DNA of 64,000 nucleotides from JANQQJ01 sp046290575 (lineage in GTDB: Bacteria > Pseudomonadota > Alphaproteobacteria > SMXS01): positions 141,715 through 205,714 of the forward strand of contig JBKAGX010000006.1 in the NCBI GenBank assembly GCA_046290575.1, given 5' to 3'. This document shows positions 17,539 through 25,856 of this stretch, one piece after another (within the stretch, counting starts at the first letter, position 1; every line of letters starts with the position of its first letter). The notes beneath the pieces are model-generated. The model made no database searches, was not told the origin of the DNA, and was given only the letters and a program-made list of their open reading frames with translations. Both the position numbers and the translations under genes were made by a program.

Positions 17539-18279
17539 ATGGCGAAGAAGCGCGTCGATGTTCTGCTGGTAGAGCGCGGGCTGGCGGAAAGCCGTGCCCG
17601 CGCACAGGCTCTGATCATGGCGGGTGCTGTTTATTCCCAGACACGCCGTATCGATAAAGCCGGACAAACCCTGCCGGAAGACGCCGATCTGGACGTGAAG
17701 GGCCGTGACCACCCCTGGGTTAGCCGCGGTGGCCTCAAATTGGCGCAGGCCATCGAGGCGTTTGATCTCGATCTGGCGGGTAAGGTCGTTTTGGATGTCG
17801 GTGCCAGCACTGGCGGTTTTACCGACGTGGCGCTGCATCATGGTGCAGCCAGAGTCTACGCGGTCGATGTCGGCCACGGGCAGCTGGCCTGGAAGCTGCG
17901 TCAGGATGACCGTGTTGTGGTCTTGGAAAAAACCAACGCCCGTTACCTGACTTGGGAGCAAATCCCGGAGCCTGTTGACGCGGTGGTTTGCGACGCCAGC
18001 TTTATTGGTCTTGAAACCGTGCTGCCTGCACCGATGGCCCTCGCAGCGCCCGGCGCAGTGCTGGTTGCGCTGATCAAGCCGCAATTCGAAGTGGGCAAAG
18101 GCCAGGTCGGCAAGGGCGGTGTGGTGCGGGATGACACGTTGCACCGGCAGGTTTGCGAGCGGATCAGCGCCTGGCTGGATGGCCTGCCGGATTGGAGCGT
18201 CGTCGGCCTAACCGAGAGCCCGATCACCGGCCCGGAAGGCAACAAGGAATTCCTGATCGTTGCCCGCCACGTCGGTTGA
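17539..18279 (+). CDS. tlyA: TlyA family rRNA 2'-O-methyltransferase
   Basis: 246 residues. An N-terminal S4 RNA-binding domain (RVDVLLVERGLAESRARAQALIMAG) is followed by a FtsJ-like SAM methyltransferase (VVLDVGASTGGFTDVALHHGAARVYAVDVG, VVCDASFI, LIKPQFE). TlyA proteins 2'-O-methylate 16S and/or 23S rRNA cytidines, and were earlier mis-named haemolysins. The Lys-Asp-Lys catalytic set typical of RrmJ-type enzymes appears present. 22 bases after dxs, probably the last gene of this operon. Confidence 0.94.
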   Translation: MAKKRVDVLLVERGLAESRARAQALIMAGAVYSQTRRIDKAGQTLPEDADLDVKGRDHPWVSRGGLKLAQAIEAFDLDLAGKVVLDVGASTGGFTDVALHHGAARVYAVDVGHGQLAWKLRQDDRVVVLEKTNARYLTWEQIPEPVDAVVCDASFIGLETVLPAPMALAAPGAVLVALIKPQFEVGKGQVGKGGVVRDDTLHRQVCERISAWLDGLPDWSVVGLTESPITGPEGNKEFLIVARHVG

Positions 18280-18338
18280 AGCCGGCACTTTTTCCTCACC
18301 TCTACTATCCGGGACCGCTGTCGCCTATATTGAAGCCA

Positions 18339-19265
18339 ATGATCATCGCCAACGCCGTCACCTATGAGTATCCGAGTATCCGGGCGCTGACCGAGGTCAG
18401 TTTCGAGGTGGACGCGGGCGCGATCGTCGCGCTGATCGGACCAAATGGCGCCGGCAAGACGACGTTGCTGCGGTGTCTGGCCGCCTTGGAGCGGCCCTAT
18501 TCGGGCGATATCGCCATTGATGGCATCTCGACGACGGCCGATCCGCGGGGCGTGCACCGCAAGATTGGATACCTGTCCGATTTCTTCGGGGTTTATGAGG
18601 ACCTGACACTTCGGCAATGCCTGCATTATGCGGCGCGGGCTGGCGGCGTACCGTCCAGCGAGGTTGATGCGGCCATTGACCGGGCGGCGCAGCAGGTTGA
18701 ACTGAGTGACCGGCTTGACTCTGTCGCGGGAACACTGTCGCGCGGCCTGCGTCAAAGACTGGGGATCGGGCAGGCGCTGATCCATCAGCCGTCGGTCCTG
18801 TTGCTGGACGAACCGGCGTCCGGCCTCGATCCGGAGGCGCGGCACAGCCTTTCACAATTGTTTACGACGCTGCGCGATCAGGGCATCACGCTGATGGTGT
18901 CGTCACATATCCTGTCGGAACTGGAAGATTATGCCACTGAAGTGATCTTCATCCGCGACGGTCGGCTGGTTCAGCAGGGACCCGTGGGCGGGACTGATGC
19001 TGAAACCGTCCGGCTGCGCATCGACCTCAGTGAGCCGTCTCCGGCCCTGGCTGTTGTGCTGGCGGGCAGCGAGGGAATCCAGATTGAAGCGGTCAGCGAA
19101 AGCGAAGCCGTCATCCGAATCGACCGGGATCCCCATGCACGTCAGGCCTTGTTGCATCGGCTCGTCGGTGACGGTCTGGCGGTCTGCGGCTTTGCTGTCG
19201 AAAAAGAAGGGCTTCAGGAATCCTACCTTTCCTTTGTCGACGACCTCGAAAAGGGTGGCGTATGA
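18339..19265 (+). CDS. ABC transporter ATP-binding protein
   Basis: 308 residues. Walker A GPNGAGKTTLL, Q-loop region in YLSDFFGVYEDLTL, signature LSRGLRQRLGIGQAL, Walker B VLLLDEPASGLDP and the H-loop SSHILSEL are all intact. The C-terminal 90 residues form an extra beta domain as in ABC-2 type exporters (NatA/CcmA-like). ATG 18339 fits the ABC domain start; a longer in-frame start at 18153 would run inside tlyA and is rejected. The stop overlaps the next gene in ATGA. It energises the membrane protein encoded next; substrate unknown. Confidence 0.93.
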   Translation: MIIANAVTYEYPSIRALTEVSFEVDAGAIVALIGPNGAGKTTLLRCLAALERPYSGDIAIDGISTTADPRGVHRKIGYLSDFFGVYEDLTLRQCLHYAARAGGVPSSEVDAAIDRAAQQVELSDRLDSVAGTLSRGLRQRLGIGQALIHQPSVLLLDEPASGLDPEARHSLSQLFTTLRDQGITLMVSSHILSELEDYATEVIFIRDGRLVQQGPVGGTDAETVRLRIDLSEPSPALAVVLAGSEGIQIEAVSESEAVIRIDRDPHARQALLHRLVGDGLAVCGFAVEKEGLQESYLSFVDDLEKGGV

Positions 19266-20605
19266 ACCCGGAGATCAAACGCAGCGCCTGGGAAGAGCTG
19301 TCCTGGAGGCGATTGGTCGCCATGCCGATTGTTCTGGGGCTCGTGTTTTCGCTTCCGGCCAGTTTCGGTGGCGGCGTAGATCAGGTCGCAGTGGCGACAT
19401 TTGTCATTCTGACACTCTTTTGGGGAACCCGGCAGGCGGCGGACGCCGTGCCGCAGGAAGTCGCCGCCCGCACATGGGACTGGCAGCGCCTCTCTACTTT
19501 GTCGGCCTGGCAACTGACCTGGGGAAAGCTGGTCGGGTCGACGCTCTACACCTGGTATGGCGGCCTGATCTGTATTGTTGTGGGCGTCGTCTCCTCAGAT
19601 AGCCTTTTCATCCAGGAGGCTGTTCTACAGGGTGTCCTTGCTGCGCTGCTGGCGCAGTGCGTCGCCTTTCTGTTGGGGCTGCAAACGGTTAGGTTGCGTG
19701 GCCACCGCACCCGGATGGGGACCCTGGTCAGCCAGATAACCGGTATCGCCGTCGGCGTCTGGGTGCTGACGATGGACACAACGGCCGACCTTCTGGCGTT
19801 GTCGCCTTTCAATGGCGGCATGTTGCCCACTTTTGAGTACATCCGTTGGTATGGCATGCCGGTCGACCCCTACATGTTTAATACGGTTTCCCTGATCGTC
19901 TTTCTGGGCTGGGCGCTGTTGGGCGCCTGGCGGTTGATGAAGCGTGAACTGCAATACCCGATCCGGGTCTGGGCGTGGCCCGCGTTTACGCTGTTCTGCT
20001 GCCTCTATGCTGCCGGGCATTTCTCCCCCGGCGGCGGGCTGCAGGATATCTTTGATCTGGACGTCCTTACAGGCAGGCTGGTTATTGCGGCGATTGTTTC
20101 GGCGCTGCTGACCTATGTGGCCCTGTTCTGGGAAGACAAGGACCCGGTGATATTCCGCCGGCTGTTGCGTCAAGCGCAGACCGGCGATTGGGTTGCGGTG
20201 CTGTCGAACATCCAGAGTTGGATGGTGTCTTATCTGATCACCGTGCTGATCGTTCTGGTGATTGTCGTAACGGCTTATTCGGGCCAAGTCGGTGGCGTGA
20301 CCTTGTGGGCGGCGATGATCGGCGCGCTATTCTTTATCGCCCGCGACATTGCCATCAATCTCTATTTCTGGCTGGCGCCGAAACCGGGGCGTGCCAATGT
20401 CAGCACGGCGATTGCGCTCGTCATGCTCTATTGGGTGTTGCCGCTGGTCTTCAGTACAGGTGGCGAGGGAAGCCTGTTCCTTTTCTTCTCTTTTGCGCCG
20501 GCAGAGCCATTCCTGGTGCTGGGTGCGGCCGTTGCACAGGCTGGCTTTATGGCGTTCTTTGTCGCCCGGCGGTGGACGGCCCGTTTCGACCTGCAGCCTG
20601 CATAA
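19262..20605 (+). CDS. ABC-2 type permease-like membrane protein
   Basis: 447 residues with about 10-12 hydrophobic segments (e.g. LVAMPIVLGLVFSLPASF, VATFVILTLFWGTRQ, LIVFLGWALLGAWRL, LITVLIVLVIVVTAY, AEPFLVLGAAVAQAGFMAFF). A cytoplasmic start carries AWEELSWRRL. Coupled by ATGA to the ATPase gene and so its membrane partner. Sequence suggests an ABC-2 exporter permease but no subfamily is recognised. It ends four bases before the RNA methyltransferase gene, so all three are probably one transcript. Confidence 0.82.
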   Translation: MNPEIKRSAWEELSWRRLVAMPIVLGLVFSLPASFGGGVDQVAVATFVILTLFWGTRQAADAVPQEVAARTWDWQRLSTLSAWQLTWGKLVGSTLYTWYGGLICIVVGVVSSDSLFIQEAVLQGVLAALLAQCVAFLLGLQTVRLRGHRTRMGTLVSQITGIAVGVWVLTMDTTADLLALSPFNGGMLPTFEYIRWYGMPVDPYMFNTVSLIVFLGWALLGAWRLMKRELQYPIRVWAWPAFTLFCCLYAAGHFSPGGGLQDIFDLDVLTGRLVIAAIVSALLTYVALFWEDKDPVIFRRLLRQAQTGDWVAVLSNIQSWMVSYLITVLIVLVIVVTAYSGQVGGVTLWAAMIGALFFIARDIAINLYFWLAPKPGRANVSTAIALVMLYWVLPLVFSTGGEGSLFLFFSFAPAEPFLVLGAAVAQAGFMAFFVARRWTARFDLQPA

Positions 20606-20609
20606 TCCG

Positions 20610-21866
20610 ATGTCTGCCAAAGAGCTTGAAATTGAGGTCACCGCGCTTGGCGCACAGGGCGACGGCCTCGCGGATTCAGCGGTCGGTCGGCTCTATGTCC
20701 CCTTTACACTGCCTGGCGACCGGGCCCGCGTCCGTTTGGGAGCCAAAAAGGGGGACGGTTACGCGGCAGACCTGACCACGCTGATCAATCCGTCTTCAGA
20801 TCGCGTGAAGCCTGTGTGTCAGCACTTTGGCACCTGTGGTGGATGTGCTTTGCAACATCTCTCAACGGATGCCTATCGGCGCTTTAAACGCGACCGGGTG
20901 GAATGGGCCTTGAAGAAGAGAGGATTGGATGTCGTCGACATCGCGGACCCCGTGATTCTGCCTGCCGGCAACAGGCGGCGAACGCGGTTTACCGCGCGGA
21001 TGGGGGGCCGTGGACTGGTGCTGGGCTATAGCGGCCGGTCCAGCCACAAGATTGTTGATGTCTTTGAGTGTCCGGTTCTGACGCCTGAGCTCGAGGGCTT
21101 GCTGGGGCCGCTGCGGACGATGCTGCCGACGGTTCATGGCGGCGGTGCGTTGCAGATTACCGTGACCCAGACCAATTCCGGACCCGACATGGTGCTTGAA
21201 GGCGGCGGAAAGCTCGATTTGCGCAAACGCGGGGTGCTGGCAGCGTTTGCTGAGGAGACGGATTTGGCCCGGCTGTCCTGGGATGACGGGAATGGTCCCG
21301 AACCCATTGTGCAGCGTCGGCCTCCCACGGTGAGTTTCGGCGCCTACACTATCCCGCTGCCGGCGGCCGCCTTTCTGCAGGCCAGCCTCGAAGCGGAAGA
21401 TTGGATGGGCGCTTTCGCGCTTGACCATGTTGAGGCTGGCCCCGTGGCTGACCTGTTTTCCGGCCTCGGCAGTTTTGCCTTCAGGCTTGCCGATAAAATG
21501 CCTGTCACGGCGATTGAAACCGACGCGGATATGGTCGACGCGATCCGGCAGGGTGCGGCCTCGCATCAGGCGCAAAAGGTCCAGCCTGAACGGCGTGATC
21601 TTTTCAGGGAGCCGCTGACCGTGCGCGAGCTGAACTACTTTGCGGCCGTGGTCATTGACCCGCCGCGCGCCGGGGCGAAAGCCCAGTCCGAAGTGCTTGC
21701 CGACTCCGATGTGCCGTTGATTGTGGCGTTTTCCTGCAATCCCGCCAGCTTTGCCCGTGACTCGCGGCTGCTCGTTGATGGCGGATATCGGCTGGAAAAA
21801 GTTGTGCCGATCGATCAGTTCCGCTGGTCCGCCCATGTCGAACTGGCAGCGGTCTTCAGGCGTTAG
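20610..21866 (+). CDS. 23S rRNA / tRNA (uracil-5-)-methyltransferase, RlmD/TrmA-like
   Basis: 418 residues. An N-terminal TRAM domain (ELEIEVTALGAQGDGLADS) is followed by the 4Fe-4S cluster Cys set (CQHFGTCGGCALQHL, with a later Cys in FECPVL). The C-terminal SAM methyltransferase has VADLFSGLGSFAFRLAD, the IDPPRAGAKAQSEVL motif and the catalytic Cys in AFSCNPASFARD. It methylates uridine C5 in rRNA or tRNA. ATG 20610 begins exactly at the TRAM domain; an upstream in-frame start at 20349 lies inside the permease gene. Its stop overlaps the convergent gene stop by 4 bases. Confidence 0.92.
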   Translation: MSAKELEIEVTALGAQGDGLADSAVGRLYVPFTLPGDRARVRLGAKKGDGYAADLTTLINPSSDRVKPVCQHFGTCGGCALQHLSTDAYRRFKRDRVEWALKKRGLDVVDIADPVILPAGNRRRTRFTARMGGRGLVLGYSGRSSHKIVDVFECPVLTPELEGLLGPLRTMLPTVHGGGALQITVTQTNSGPDMVLEGGGKLDLRKRGVLAAFAEETDLARLSWDDGNGPEPIVQRRPPTVSFGAYTIPLPAAAFLQASLEAEDWMGAFALDHVEAGPVADLFSGLGSFAFRLADKMPVTAIETDADMVDAIRQGAASHQAQKVQPERRDLFREPLTVRELNYFAAVVIDPPRAGAKAQSEVLADSDVPLIVAFSCNPASFARDSRLLVDGGYRLEKVVPIDQFRWSAHVELAAVFRR

Positions 21867-22258
21867 GTGCCGCGCCCGTAATGGGCAACCAGATAGTTGA
21901 CGATGATGTTCTTTTCGTCTTCCTCCAGCGGCAGCAAATTGCAATCCATCACCATTTTGTCGACGGCCATATCCCATTCGGTCCGGCGCAGGCGCTGCTT
22001 CTTGATCCAGCTTACCTTGAAGCAGCCGGAAAAGGCGTAATAGGTATCTTCGCGGCCAAGGCCCGGTTTCAAACCGCCAAAGGCGCCGCTGTCCGCCTTG
22101 GGCCGCCCGATTGACCGTTCGTCCGGGATCGGGCTCTCATATTGTTCATAGGCAGGTTGGGCACGCACGCCGCCGCCTGACACGACAAGTGCCGCAAGAA
22201 CCAGGCCCAGAATGTGTATCGGCCTAAGGATGGGGAATCTCCGGTCCGTAGTGCTCAC
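21863..22258 (-). CDS. Heme-less paralogue of adjacent c-type cytochrome
   Basis: 131 residues with an N-terminal signal peptide (IHILGLVLAALVVSGGGVRAQ). The mature part closely matches the neighbouring cytochrome over GLKPGLGRE(D/E)T(Y/F)YA and the C-terminal PPLE/PLEEDE...NYLVAHYG. Where the neighbour has the heme motif CVTCH, this protein has FSGCF: the first Cys and the His are lost and only the second Cys remains. It gains another Cys (MDCNLLPLEEDE). It therefore cannot bind heme c in the usual way. It overlaps the cytochrome gene by 35 bases and is probably co-translated. Either a decaying duplicate or a repurposed periplasmic partner. Confidence 0.8.
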   Translation of the reverse strand: MSTTDRRFPILRPIHILGLVLAALVVSGGGVRAQPAYEQYESPIPDERSIGRPKADSGAFGGLKPGLGREDTYYAFSGCFKVSWIKKQRLRRTEWDMAVDKMVMDCNLLPLEEDEKNIIVNYLVAHYGRGT

Positions 22259-22601
22259 CCAGATAATCCAGGATCAGCGCGAGTTCATCGTCTTCAAGCG
22301 GCGGAACCTCATTGTGTTCGGTCAGGCTATCAAGCGTGATGGCCCAGTCCTCACGCGTCATTCTGCTGCGCGTGATCCGACCCTCCGTATGACAGGTGAC
22401 GCAGGCATAGAAGGTTTCCTCGCGTCCCAGGCCTGGCTTCAGGCCACCCCAGTCCTGTTTGAGGACTTTGCGCTCGGGCGGTGGCGGGATCGGGTTGCCG
22501 AACTGTTCATCAGCTGGTTTTTCGATCTGGGCAAAGGCCACACTGACCAGTGACGTCAGGCCAAGAGCTGCCATCGCCAGGGCGGTAGGTTTCATGAGCA
22601 A
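22224..22601 (-). CDS. Small periplasmic c-type cytochrome
   Basis: 125 residues: signal peptide (ALAMAALGLTSLVSVAFAQ), then mature sequence with one heme c site YACVTCHTEGRITRSRMTREDW and a C-terminal helix ALILDYLGEHYG. No internal Met ligand is evident in the usual place, though TRSRM could supply one. It resembles the small cytochrome subunits of sulfite dehydrogenase-like systems. No molybdoenzyme gene is adjacent, so the electron donor is unknown. First gene of a two-gene unit with its heme-less copy. Confidence 0.82.
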   Translation of the reverse strand: MLMKPTALAMAALGLTSLVSVAFAQIEKPADEQFGNPIPPPPERKVLKQDWGGLKPGLGREETFYACVTCHTEGRITRSRMTREDWAITLDSLTEHNEVPPLEDDELALILDYLGEHYGPEIPHP

Positions 22602-22680
22602 GCCTCCAATCTATGTTTATCGTAGCGCAATCTCGTGGCGAAATCATGGCGTTAGGCGCCAGCTTCGGGAGCACCTTATC

Positions 22681-23754
22681 TCACGAACACTGGGCCCTGT
22701 GCCGCATCAAATGGTCGGCCAGCACACAGGCCATCATCGCTTCACCGACGGGCACCGCACGGATGCCGACGCAAGGGTCGTGGCGCCCCTTGGTCACGAT
22801 TTCCGTTTCGTCGCCGGACCGGGTCACGGTCTGGCGCGGGGTCAGGATCGACGAGGTCGGTTTAACGGCAAAGCGCAGGACGATTTCCTGACCCGATGAA
22901 ATGCCACCCAGAATGCCGCCTGCATTATTGGAGGTGAACGCAGGCCCATCGCCTTCGCCGGACCGCATCTCATCCGCGTTCGCTTCGCCGGTCAGCGCGG
23001 CCGAGGCGAAACCGGTGCCGATCTCGACACCTTTGACGGCGTTGATGCTCATCATGGCGGCGGCCAGCTCCGCATCCAGCTTGCCGTAGATGGGCGCTCC
23101 CCATCCGGCGGGCACGCCGCTCGCGCGCACTTCGATGACCGCGCCGACGGAGCTGCCTGACTTGCGAATGCTGTCCAGATAGCCCTCCCAGATGGGCACC
23201 ATATCCGGATCCGGGCACCAGAACGGGTTGTCATCGACAATGTTCCAATCCCAGCGGTCGGGGTCGATGGCGTGCTCACCGATGCGGACCAACGCGCCAC
23301 GAACCCTTATGTCATCACCCAGCACTTTGCGGGCAATAGCGCCGGCTGCGACGCGCGACGCGGTTTCGCGCGCAGAGGATCGGCCCCCGCCGCGATAATC
23401 GCGAATGCCGTATTTGGCGATGTAGCTGTAATCGGCGTGACCGGGCCGGTACTTCTCGGCGATTTCGCTGTAATCCTTGGAGCGCTGATCGACATTCTGG
23501 ATCAACAGCTGGATCGGCGTGCCGGTGGTATTCCCCTCGAACACGCCGGACAGAATCCGCACTTCATCCGGCTCTTTGCGCTGCGTCGTGAAACGGGACT
23601 GGCCTGGCTTGCGGCGGTCCAGATAGTGCTGAATGTCGGCTTCGTCGAGCGCAAGGTTGGGCGGCGTGCCGTCAACCACGCAGCCGATGGCCGGGCCATG
23701 GCTTTCGCCCCAGGTTGTCACCCGGAACAAATGGCCGAACGTGTTGTGCGACAT
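22681..23754 (-). CDS. aroC: Chorismate synthase
   Basis: 357 residues, standard length. The signature GESHGPAIGCVVDG, the FMN/phosphate-binding RPGHADYSYIAKYGIRDYRGGGRSSARET and GGISSGQEIVLRFAVKPTSSI are all present. It converts EPSP to chorismate with reduced FMN, the last step of the shikimate pathway. It follows fabI on the same strand after four bases, so the two are co-transcribed. The shikimate entry enzyme (class II DAHP synthase) is elsewhere in the window at 60757. Confidence 0.97.
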   Translation of the reverse strand: MSHNTFGHLFRVTTWGESHGPAIGCVVDGTPPNLALDEADIQHYLDRRKPGQSRFTTQRKEPDEVRILSGVFEGNTTGTPIQLLIQNVDQRSKDYSEIAEKYRPGHADYSYIAKYGIRDYRGGGRSSARETASRVAAGAIARKVLGDDIRVRGALVRIGEHAIDPDRWDWNIVDDNPFWCPDPDMVPIWEGYLDSIRKSGSSVGAVIEVRASGVPAGWGAPIYGKLDAELAAAMMSINAVKGVEIGTGFASAALTGEANADEMRSGEGDGPAFTSNNAGGILGGISSGQEIVLRFAVKPTSSILTPRQTVTRSGDETEIVTKGRHDPCVGIRAVPVGEAMMACVLADHLMRHRAQCS

Positions 23755-23758
23755 CGCT

Positions 23759-24586
23759 TCAGTCCTTCACCGGGCCGCCGATGACAATATCGGGCGCGGA
23801 TTCGTCCTTCATGGCGATGGTGTTATAGCCGCCGTCCACATAGTGGATTTCGCCGGTCACCCCGGTTGAGAGGTCACTCAGCAGGTAAACCCCTGCACCG
23901 CCAACCTCGTCGATGGTAATGTTCCGGCGCAGCGGCGCGTTGTATTCGTTCCACTTCAGGATATAGCGGAAGTCGCCGATACCCGATGCGGCGAGCGTCT
24001 TGATCGGCCCGGCGGAAATCGCGTTGACGCGAATGGCGTCCTTGCCCAGATCCTTCGCCAGATAGCGCACGCTGGCTTCCAGCGCGGCCTTGGCAACGCC
24101 CATGACGTTGTAATGCGGCATCACCCGTTCCGCGCCCAGATAGGTCAGCGTCAGCAGGCTGCCACCGTTCGGCATCAGCTTTTCCGCCCGCTGGCAGACA
24201 GCGGTGAACGAATAGCAGGAGATATTCAACGACATGGCGAAATTCTCCGCCGTGGTGTCGATATACCGGCCCTTCAACTGGTCCTTGTCGGAATAGGCGA
24301 TCGCGTGGACGACGAAATCGATGGTGCCCCATTTGTCCTTCAGGGCGTCAAACGTGGCGTCCAGCATGGCATCGTCGGTGACGTCACATTCCAGCAGAAA
24401 ATCGCTATCCAACGAGGCGGCCAACGGGCGCACCCGCTTTTCCAGTGCTTCACCTTGATAGGTAAAGGCCAGTTCTGCCCCGTGGTTGCGGAGTTGCTGG
24501 GCGATCCCCCAGGCGATCGACCTATTGTTGGCGACCCCCATGATCAGGCCGCGTTTGCCTGCCATCAGGCCGTTTTCTGCGCTCAT
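23759..24586 (-). CDS. fabI: Enoyl-ACP reductase (NADH), FabI
   Basis: 275 residues. The FabI nucleotide motif GVANNRSIAWGIA (GxxxxxSxAxG rather than TGxxxGxG), LTYLGAERVMPHYNVMGVAKAALEASVRYLA with the Tyr-x6-Lys catalytic pair, and VNAISAGPIKTLAASGI identify it. It reduces the enoyl-ACP double bond in each fatty-acid elongation cycle and is the classic triclosan target. In many alphaproteobacteria fabI lies next to aroC, as here. Confidence 0.96.
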   Translation of the reverse strand: MSAENGLMAGKRGLIMGVANNRSIAWGIAQQLRNHGAELAFTYQGEALEKRVRPLAASLDSDFLLECDVTDDAMLDATFDALKDKWGTIDFVVHAIAYSDKDQLKGRYIDTTAENFAMSLNISCYSFTAVCQRAEKLMPNGGSLLTLTYLGAERVMPHYNVMGVAKAALEASVRYLAKDLGKDAIRVNAISAGPIKTLAASGIGDFRYILKWNEYNAPLRRNITIDEVGGAGVYLLSDLSTGVTGEIHYVDGGYNTIAMKDESAPDIVIGGPVKD

Positions 24587-24670
24587 TGGCTTGGATACTC
24601 AGCTCTTTTCCGAAGGTTGGCGCATCCTACACCAAAGCCAAAACCGGTCAAACCAACGTCACTCTGACAT

Positions 24671-25141
24671 CTAGCCGTTTTCAGCGATGGTCCAGACCCC
24701 GCGGCCGTTGCGGCAGGCGGTGCCATAGCCGGTGGAACTGCTGCCGCCGGCAATAATCGTGTGCTGGTATTCGCGGCAGGTTTGCCCATCCATGGCAAAA
24801 CGGGGCTGTGGGACGATAGCGCCGCGGTTGCCGGATTGCGGGTTCACCCATTGCGTGGGCTGACCGTCCCGGCCCCGTTCCAGGGCGCTTTGTGTCGTGT
24901 CTTCCAAAAGCGCCCGGTCGCCGGACGTCAGGAACGTCGCCGCATCGCCGCCGACCTGCCTGCCGGCAATTTTGCCAATGGCGCTTGTGGCGGGCATCCG
25001 CGAGGGTTCGGGCTCTTCGCTGCGCCAGTCCTGCGCTGGCGGCAGGGGTCTGCTGCTACGATAGGAGGGGTCGGGCTGTGCGGCGCACGCCGCGACAAAG
25101 GCGGCCAGGGCAAGCGCCACCATCAATTTTACATGGGTCAT
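24671..25141 (-). CDS. Putative lipoprotein, RT0821/17-kDa surface antigen-like
   Basis: 156 residues. A lipoprotein signal peptide ends in the lipobox FVAAC (lipidated Cys at about 19), so it is anchored in the membrane. The mature part has a short glycine/alanine region (IGKIAGRQVGGDA) and a C-terminal beta domain (TTQSALERGRDGQPTQWVNPQSGNRGAIVPQ, CREYQHTIIAGG, GTACRNGRGVWTIAENG). This pattern is common in alphaproteobacterial surface-antigen/RT0821-type proteins. ATG 25141 is chosen over TTG 25159 because it has an AGG site at 7 bases while the TTG has AGGGAG directly against it. Function unknown. Confidence 0.78.
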   Translation of the reverse strand: MTHVKLMVALALAAFVAACAAQPDPSYRSSRPLPPAQDWRSEEPEPSRMPATSAIGKIAGRQVGGDAATFLTSGDRALLEDTTQSALERGRDGQPTQWVNPQSGNRGAIVPQPRFAMDGQTCREYQHTIIAGGSSSTGYGTACRNGRGVWTIAENG

Positions 25142-25265
25142 CTTTGGGCCTGTCTTCAACTCCCTATTCCTAACGGATAAGGCAGCAATGCGGCAATGCT
25201 GTGGCAGCTTTCTTGGCGCAATCCGTAAGAGGGGCTAAAACACATCCCTTCCTAAAGGATCCTTC

Positions 25266-25856
25266 ATGGCGCTCGACAAGAACACCAACCCCTTTGATCA
25301 GTTTGAAACATGGTACGCCGAGGCGCACCGGACAGAGCCTGACGCGCCTGATGCTGTCGCGCTGGCAACGGCTGATGCTGAAGGACTGCCATCCGTCCGC
25401 ATGGTGCTGTTGAAGGCCTGGGGGCCCGAAGGGTTTGTCTTCTACACCAACGCGGAAAGCTGCAAGGGCGATGATTTGCGCGCCAATCCGAATGCGGCGT
25501 TGTGCTTTCACTGGAAGTCACTGGGCCGCCAGATCCGCATCAAAGGCGCGGTCGAGCAGGTTTCCGACGAACAGGCGGATGCCTATTTTGACAGCCGGGA
25601 CCGGGGCAGCCGTATCGGCGCCTGGGCGTCGCAGCAGTCCCGCCCGCTGGAAGGCCGGTTTGCGCTGGAAAAGGCGGTCGCAAAATATGCCGCTAAATAT
25701 GCCATTGGCCATGTGCCACGGCCGCAATACTGGACCGGCTTCCGGGTGATCCCGAACGAAATTGAATTCTGGCAGAACCGCGATCACCGGTTACATGATA
25801 GGCTGCGCTATCGTTGTAACGACGCAGGTTGGGAGGCTGAATGGCTGTACCCATGA
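25266..25856 (+). CDS. pdxH: Pyridoxamine 5'-phosphate oxidase
   Basis: 196 residues. The FMN/substrate motifs SVRMVLLKAWGPEGFVFYTN, the dimer-interface stretch RIKGAVEQV, and the C-terminal signature PRPQYWTGFRVIPNEIEFWQ with HDRLRY are complete. It oxidises pyridoxine/pyridoxamine 5'-phosphate to pyridoxal phosphate, needed by the two class III aminotransferases in this window. Its last codons overlap the CDF transporter start. Confidence 0.96.
   Translation: MALDKNTNPFDQFETWYAEAHRTEPDAPDAVALATADAEGLPSVRMVLLKAWGPEGFVFYTNAESCKGDDLRANPNAALCFHWKSLGRQIRIKGAVEQVSDEQADAYFDSRDRGSRIGAWASQQSRPLEGRFALEKAVAKYAAKYAIGHVPRPQYWTGFRVIPNEIEFWQNRDHRLHDRLRYRCNDAGWEAEWLYP

Noticed and set aside
18153..18338. 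Extension of the ABC ATPase into tlyA
   Set aside because: Lies wholly in another frame of tlyA, with Arg/Pro-rich shadow sequence.
20349..20609. Extension of the RNA methyltransferase into the permease gene
   Set aside because: The TRAM domain starts at 20610; the extension is a frame shadow of the permease.
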